From Candidatus Microgenomates bacterium (GTDB lineage Bacteria; Patescibacteriota; Microgenomatia; 2-02-FULL-39-11): DNA of 14,170 nucleotides. Of the stretch, positions 11,057-14,170 are shown piece after piece. The translations under genes were made by a program, and so were the position numbers. How positions within the stretch are numbered: position 1 is the stretch's first letter; each line of letters starts with the position of its first letter. The stretch covers positions 1-14,170 of the forward strand of contig JALHWS010000018.1 of the NCBI GenBank assembly GCA_022866885.1. The letters are read 5' to 3'. The notes below the pieces were generated by a model, which was not told the DNA's origin, ran no database searches, and saw nothing but the letters and a program-made list of their open reading frames with translations.

Positions 11057-12730
11057 ATGCAAATAATTTTTTTTATCATCTCCATCCTCATCAGTATTTA
11101 TATCAACCTGATGGTTTTTCAGGATAAATATTCTCCTGTTCTTATCTATTGGTGGCTGTTATCAATAATATTTATGATTTTCTTTTCCGTCTTTGGGAAA
11201 CGAATCAAGATTAATTTCCTTAACAGGAAATTTTCAAAAAAATATTTATTTCTATTTTTGATTATTCTTCTGCCTGCAATTATAAGAATAATGAATTATA
11301 TTCCAAACAGATTCCATGGTGATGACCTTATGACTGCTTATTTCTCTGCTACGCATGATTTTACCAAAATCAATTTTTTCTCCGGCATACCCCAAGATAA
11401 GGTGCAATGGGTCTCCCAGTTCCCGACGATGTTTTTTGCCCTGCAGAGAATATTCTTTATATTTTTCGGGGAAACACTGCTGTCGGTAAAATTATCGGTC
11501 ATCCCTTATGTCATCGTCATTTCTCTCATGCTTTTTCTCATCGTCAGGGCAATCTTAAATATAAAAACCGCCGTCATCGCTGTCGTTTTATATGCCTTTT
11601 TGGCTGTCAGCTTATATCACGAAACCACCGGCCTCCATTTTATCAGCAGCACGGCCGTCTTCACGGTTTTTTTCTACTTTGCCCTACTTCAGTGGAAAAA
11701 TAATAATTCATTTTACTCTGTCATAACCGGCCTGCTCTGCGGATTTTGCTACCTATTTTATAACTCCTCTTTTATTGCTCTTCCTTTCATGGTTATCTTT
11801 TATTTTCTTCAACTGATCAGGCTTAAGGAATTGGCAGTATTTCGGAATTTCGTCCTGGCCTTAATCGCTTTTCTCATCGTTCTATCCCCGTATCTCACTT
11901 ACGCTTTTAAATACAATAATTACTTCGTTTCCCGCACCAGTCAAGTCTCTCTGCTATCCGGTTCATGGTCCGGCGTAAAAGATAAAATTGCTCGCGGTGA
12001 AAGCAGTACTCTCAATGAAATAAAGGATAGTCTGATTATTTCGCTCAAATCATTTTATTATGATGATGTTGGCGGTCACGGCGGCTACGATTTCGGTCAT
12101 CTAGCTTTTTTTGAAAAATATTCTTTGTATCTGTTTATCCTTGGTTTTGTAACGGGAATACTGCTGATATTTTGCCGGTTTGAGCTTATTTTTATCTTTC
12201 TGACAACCCTTTTTTGTTTTGGCGCGATGGTCTTTTCCACTCCTCCACCGGCCTACCACCGGTTTTCCCTGTCTTTCCCTTTCTTATCTATAATCCTTTC
12301 GATTCCTTTCTATATTTTGCTATCACTCAATACAACAAACAGGCTGATAAGATACACTGTTTGTGTGATTTTTGTATTTACTTATATGTATTTTAATCAG
12401 CAATATTTTTTAAAGTCTATTAAAGGTGAAGACTACCATGAAAGCATCATTATCTCCGACTATATAAATAACAATTTGCCAGGCAGAAATATCTATGTGG
12501 CTGCATATCCGGGATTTGGCTTTGATAAAGTCTATTATTTCTCACAGGGAAAAAATGCCAAATCCATTACCACCGGTTATCATGATGGATTTTTAAAAAA
12601 TTTCAATCCTAATGAAAAATATGTCTATGCAATCATCTTTCCTGAAGCTTTTAATGAGAAATTTCAACAGCTGGATCCGAATGGCAAAATAATCAATATC
12701 TCAAAAGGTTATAGCCTATTTGCCAATTAA
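11057..12730 (+). CDS. GT-C-like polytopic membrane protein, tandem copy A
   Basis: 557 residues. ATG 11057 (MQIIFFIISI) is chosen over the upstream in-frame ATG 11006 because it aligns gap-free with the start of the next paralog and lies 4 nt after the GT2 stop. About ten or more membrane helices are seen. HGDD (87-90) lies in the first large outer loop, the position of the acidic motif of GT-C glycosyltransferases, followed by LMTAYFSATHDF and INFFSGIPQDK. VFSTPPPAYHRFSLSFPFLS and a C-terminal outer domain of about 100 residues complete it. It is probably a lipid-linked-sugar glycosyltransferase; the family is more divergent than the GT39 pair, so the function is less sure. Base composition is more AT-rich than the rho region. 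Confidence 0.75.
   Translation: MQIIFFIISILISIYINLMVFQDKYSPVLIYWWLLSIIFMIFFSVFGKRIKINFLNRKFSKKYLFLFLIILLPAIIRIMNYIPNRFHGDDLMTAYFSATHDFTKINFFSGIPQDKVQWVSQFPTMFFALQRIFFIFFGETLLSVKLSVIPYVIVISLMLFLIVRAILNIKTAVIAVVLYAFLAVSLYHETTGLHFISSTAVFTVFFYFALLQWKNNNSFYSVITGLLCGFCYLFYNSSFIALPFMVIFYFLQLIRLKELAVFRNFVLALIAFLIVLSPYLTYAFKYNNYFVSRTSQVSLLSGSWSGVKDKIARGESSTLNEIKDSLIISLKSFYYDDVGGHGGYDFGHLAFFEKYSLYLFILGFVTGILLIFCRFELIFIFLTTLFCFGAMVFSTPPPAYHRFSLSFPFLSIILSIPFYILLSLNTTNRLIRYTVCVIFVFTYMYFNQQYFLKSIKGEDYHESIIISDYINNNLPGRNIYVAAYPGFGFDKVYYFSQGKNAKSITTGYHDGFLKNFNPNEKYVYAIIFPEAFNEKFQQLDPNGKIINISKGYSLFAN
12438..12486 (+). repeat. 49-nt block identical to the window end (first copy)
   Basis: Bases 12438-12486 are identical to 14122-14170 over 49 of 49 positions. 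They encode ESIIISDYINNNLPG in copy A. Elsewhere the two paralogs differ at many positions. Confidence 0.9.
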
Positions 12731-12743
12731 TTGCATCTCATAA

Positions 12744-14170
12744 ATGAAAATAATAATCTATCTGTTATCAATTATTATTACTCTTTGCCTAAGTTTTGCT
12801 GTCAATACAGGCAAATATTCTCCTGTTTTAATATACTGGTGGATTCTCTCCATTATTATTTTACCGCTGGGTGCTCTAACCGGTAAGAAAAATAAGTTAA
12901 AGCTGCCATCCTGGTCTGTTAATAAAAAATATTTGCTTATTTTCCTGATTATTCTCCTGCCGTCTATTGTCCGTATTACCAATTTCAATCTGAACCGGAT
13001 CCATGGCGATGATATGCTTACCGCTTATTTTTCCGCTACTGAAAATTTCTCAAAAATAAACTTTTTCTCCGGGATTCCCAGTGATAAGACTCAATGGCAA
13101 TCCCAATTCCCGGCTCCATTTTTTTTCTTACAAAAATTCTTTTTTCTAATTTTTGGAGAAAATCTATTTACGGTTAAAATGTCGGTTATACCTTATATAT
13201 TGATTGTATCCGCTGCCCTTTTTTATATTGCCGGCAAAACTGTTTCGAAGAAAATAGCTTCAATCTCGGTTATCCTTTACGGGTTTTTGGCCATTAGTTT
13301 GTATTACGACACTTTAGGGTTGATTTTTATCAGCGGAACCGCGATTTATTGTCTCTTCCTTGCCGCTTTGATTTACGGACTAGACAAAAGAAACGATTTC
13401 TCCTCAATTCTGACCGGAATTTCCTGCGGATTTTGTTACTTATTTTATATGACGTCATTTATCGCATTACCGGTAATGGTTATTATCTATTTTTTCCAAC
13501 TTTTGAAATATAAGAAATTGACTGTTATAAAAAATTTTGCTTTGGCCTTAATTGGTTTTTTGGTGGTTTTGGGTCCGTTTTTAACTTACGCATTCCGCTT
13601 CGATAATTATTTCACTTCCCGTACCAACCAAGTTTCTCTCCTGACCGGATCCTGGTCGGGAGCCAAAGAAAGAATCGAGAAAGGCGAAAGTCCACTTACA
13701 CCTCTTTCCGAAAACGCTCTGGATACCTTAAAGTCCTTTTACCAAAACGATATCGGAGGCGCAGGCGGATTTGACTTTGCCCATCAGGCAGTTTTTGATA
13801 AATTTACGCTTATTCTCTTTATATTGGGTTTACTTATTGGTTCAATCATGCTTTTCAACAATCTTATTATTTTTATCCTGTTTTTGACAATTTTTCTCTC
13901 ACTTGCGACAGTAATCTTAGCCGTTCCGCCTCCAGGCTATCACCGGCTAACCCTGGCTTTTCCTTTTATATCTATTATCTGTGCTCTACCGTTTGTGATA
14001 ATTCTTAAACTGACTAACAAATTTAAAATTTTAGGATTTAGCTTAATCATCATTTTTCTATTAATTTATTGTTATAACAATGAAAAGTATTATGCTAAAT
14101 CGGTGGAAAAAGAAAGCTATAATGAAAGCATCATTATCTCCGACTATATAAATAACAATTTGCCAGGCAG
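12744..14170 (+). CDS. GT-C-like polytopic membrane protein, tandem copy B (3' end outside window)
   Basis: An open frame from ATG 12744 (MKIIIYLLSI) runs to the window end without a stop: 475 complete codons plus two bases, read through by hand. It aligns with copy A without gaps over the first 130 residues: KYSPVLIYWW (24-33) and HGDD (87-90) fall at the same positions, then MLTAYFSATENF and NFFSGIPSDK. Later shared blocks include LTYAFR, SRTNQVSLLTGSWSGAKERI and AVPPPGYHRLTLAFPF. It starts 13 nt after copy A and is clearly a tandem duplicate. Probable function is as for copy A, a membrane glycosyltransferase using a lipid-linked sugar. About 80 residues of the C-terminal outer domain are missing from the window. 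Confidence 0.8.
   Translation, partial: MKIIIYLLSIIITLCLSFAVNTGKYSPVLIYWWILSIIILPLGALTGKKNKLKLPSWSVNKKYLLIFLIILLPSIVRITNFNLNRIHGDDMLTAYFSATENFSKINFFSGIPSDKTQWQSQFPAPFFFLQKFFFLIFGENLFTVKMSVIPYILIVSAALFYIAGKTVSKKIASISVILYGFLAISLYYDTLGLIFISGTAIYCLFLAALIYGLDKRNDFSSILTGISCGFCYLFYMTSFIALPVMVIIYFFQLLKYKKLTVIKNFALALIGFLVVLGPFLTYAFRFDNYFTSRTNQVSLLTGSWSGAKERIEKGESPLTPLSENALDTLKSFYQNDIGGAGGFDFAHQAVFDKFTLILFILGLLIGSIMLFNNLIIFILFLTIFLSLATVILAVPPPGYHRLTLAFPFISIICALPFVIILKLTNKFKILGFSLIIIFLLIYCYNNEKYYAKSVEKESYNESIIISDYINNNLPG
14122..14170 (+). repeat. 49-nt block identical to 12438-12486 (second copy, at the window edge)
   Basis: The last 49 bases of the window repeat 12438-12486 exactly. The upstream neighbour base differs (A versus C), so the match starts sharply; its right limit cannot be seen. 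Confidence 0.9.

Noticed and set aside
12758..12988. Minus-strand open frame of 76 codons
   Set aside because: It lies entirely inside the open frame of copy B, which has clear homology to copy A.

Overview
The window looks like a piece of a Patescibacteria (CPR) genome, probably Microgenomates-like. This is inferred from style, not from a marker gene: compact collinear genes, mostly without Shine-Dalgarno sites, many GC-rich palindromes between and inside genes, and a run of large membrane glycosyltransferases. TGA is used as a stop several times, so the code is standard rather than the UGA=Gly code of some CPR lineages.

Left part (1-3160). The 3' end of a NodU/CmcH-type carbamoyltransferase enters on the + strand. 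It converges on two minus-strand tRNA-Ala genes (anticodons GGC and CGC), each with a G3.U70 pair and near-identical promoters. Next, on the minus strand, are a membrane-anchored LysM/M23 peptidase and, upstream of it, rho, probably read as rho then M23.

Divergent region (3158-3559). It holds a good rho promoter, a set of nested complementary segments (3281-3462) that could fold into an RNA of about 182 nt, and the start region of the + strand cluster.

Right part (3560-14170, all +). Order: a small membrane-anchored Ig-like protein; a FAD-dependent amine-oxidase-like protein (ATGA overlap); a UbiA-family prenyltransferase of the decaprenyl-phosphate phosphoribosyltransferase type; two paralogous GT39/PMT-like glycosyltransferases; a DPM1-like GT2; and two tandem paralogous GT-C-like membrane proteins, the last cut by the window end. 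Together they suggest synthesis of polyprenyl-phosphate sugars on the cytoplasmic side (UbiA, FAD protein, GT2) and their use outside the membrane by GT-C enzymes to glycosylate surface polymers.

The most unusual signal is a population of repeats. GC-rich palindromes and short-period AT-rich tracts occur between genes and also in frame inside at least four coding regions. Two inserts, in a GT39 gene and the GT2 gene, share an identical 16-nt flank in opposite orientation and each is bracketed by 13-bp direct repeats. Other points are a 49-nt block identical between the last two paralogs exactly at the window edge, and a 7-nt tandem repeat inside a glycosyltransferase gene.
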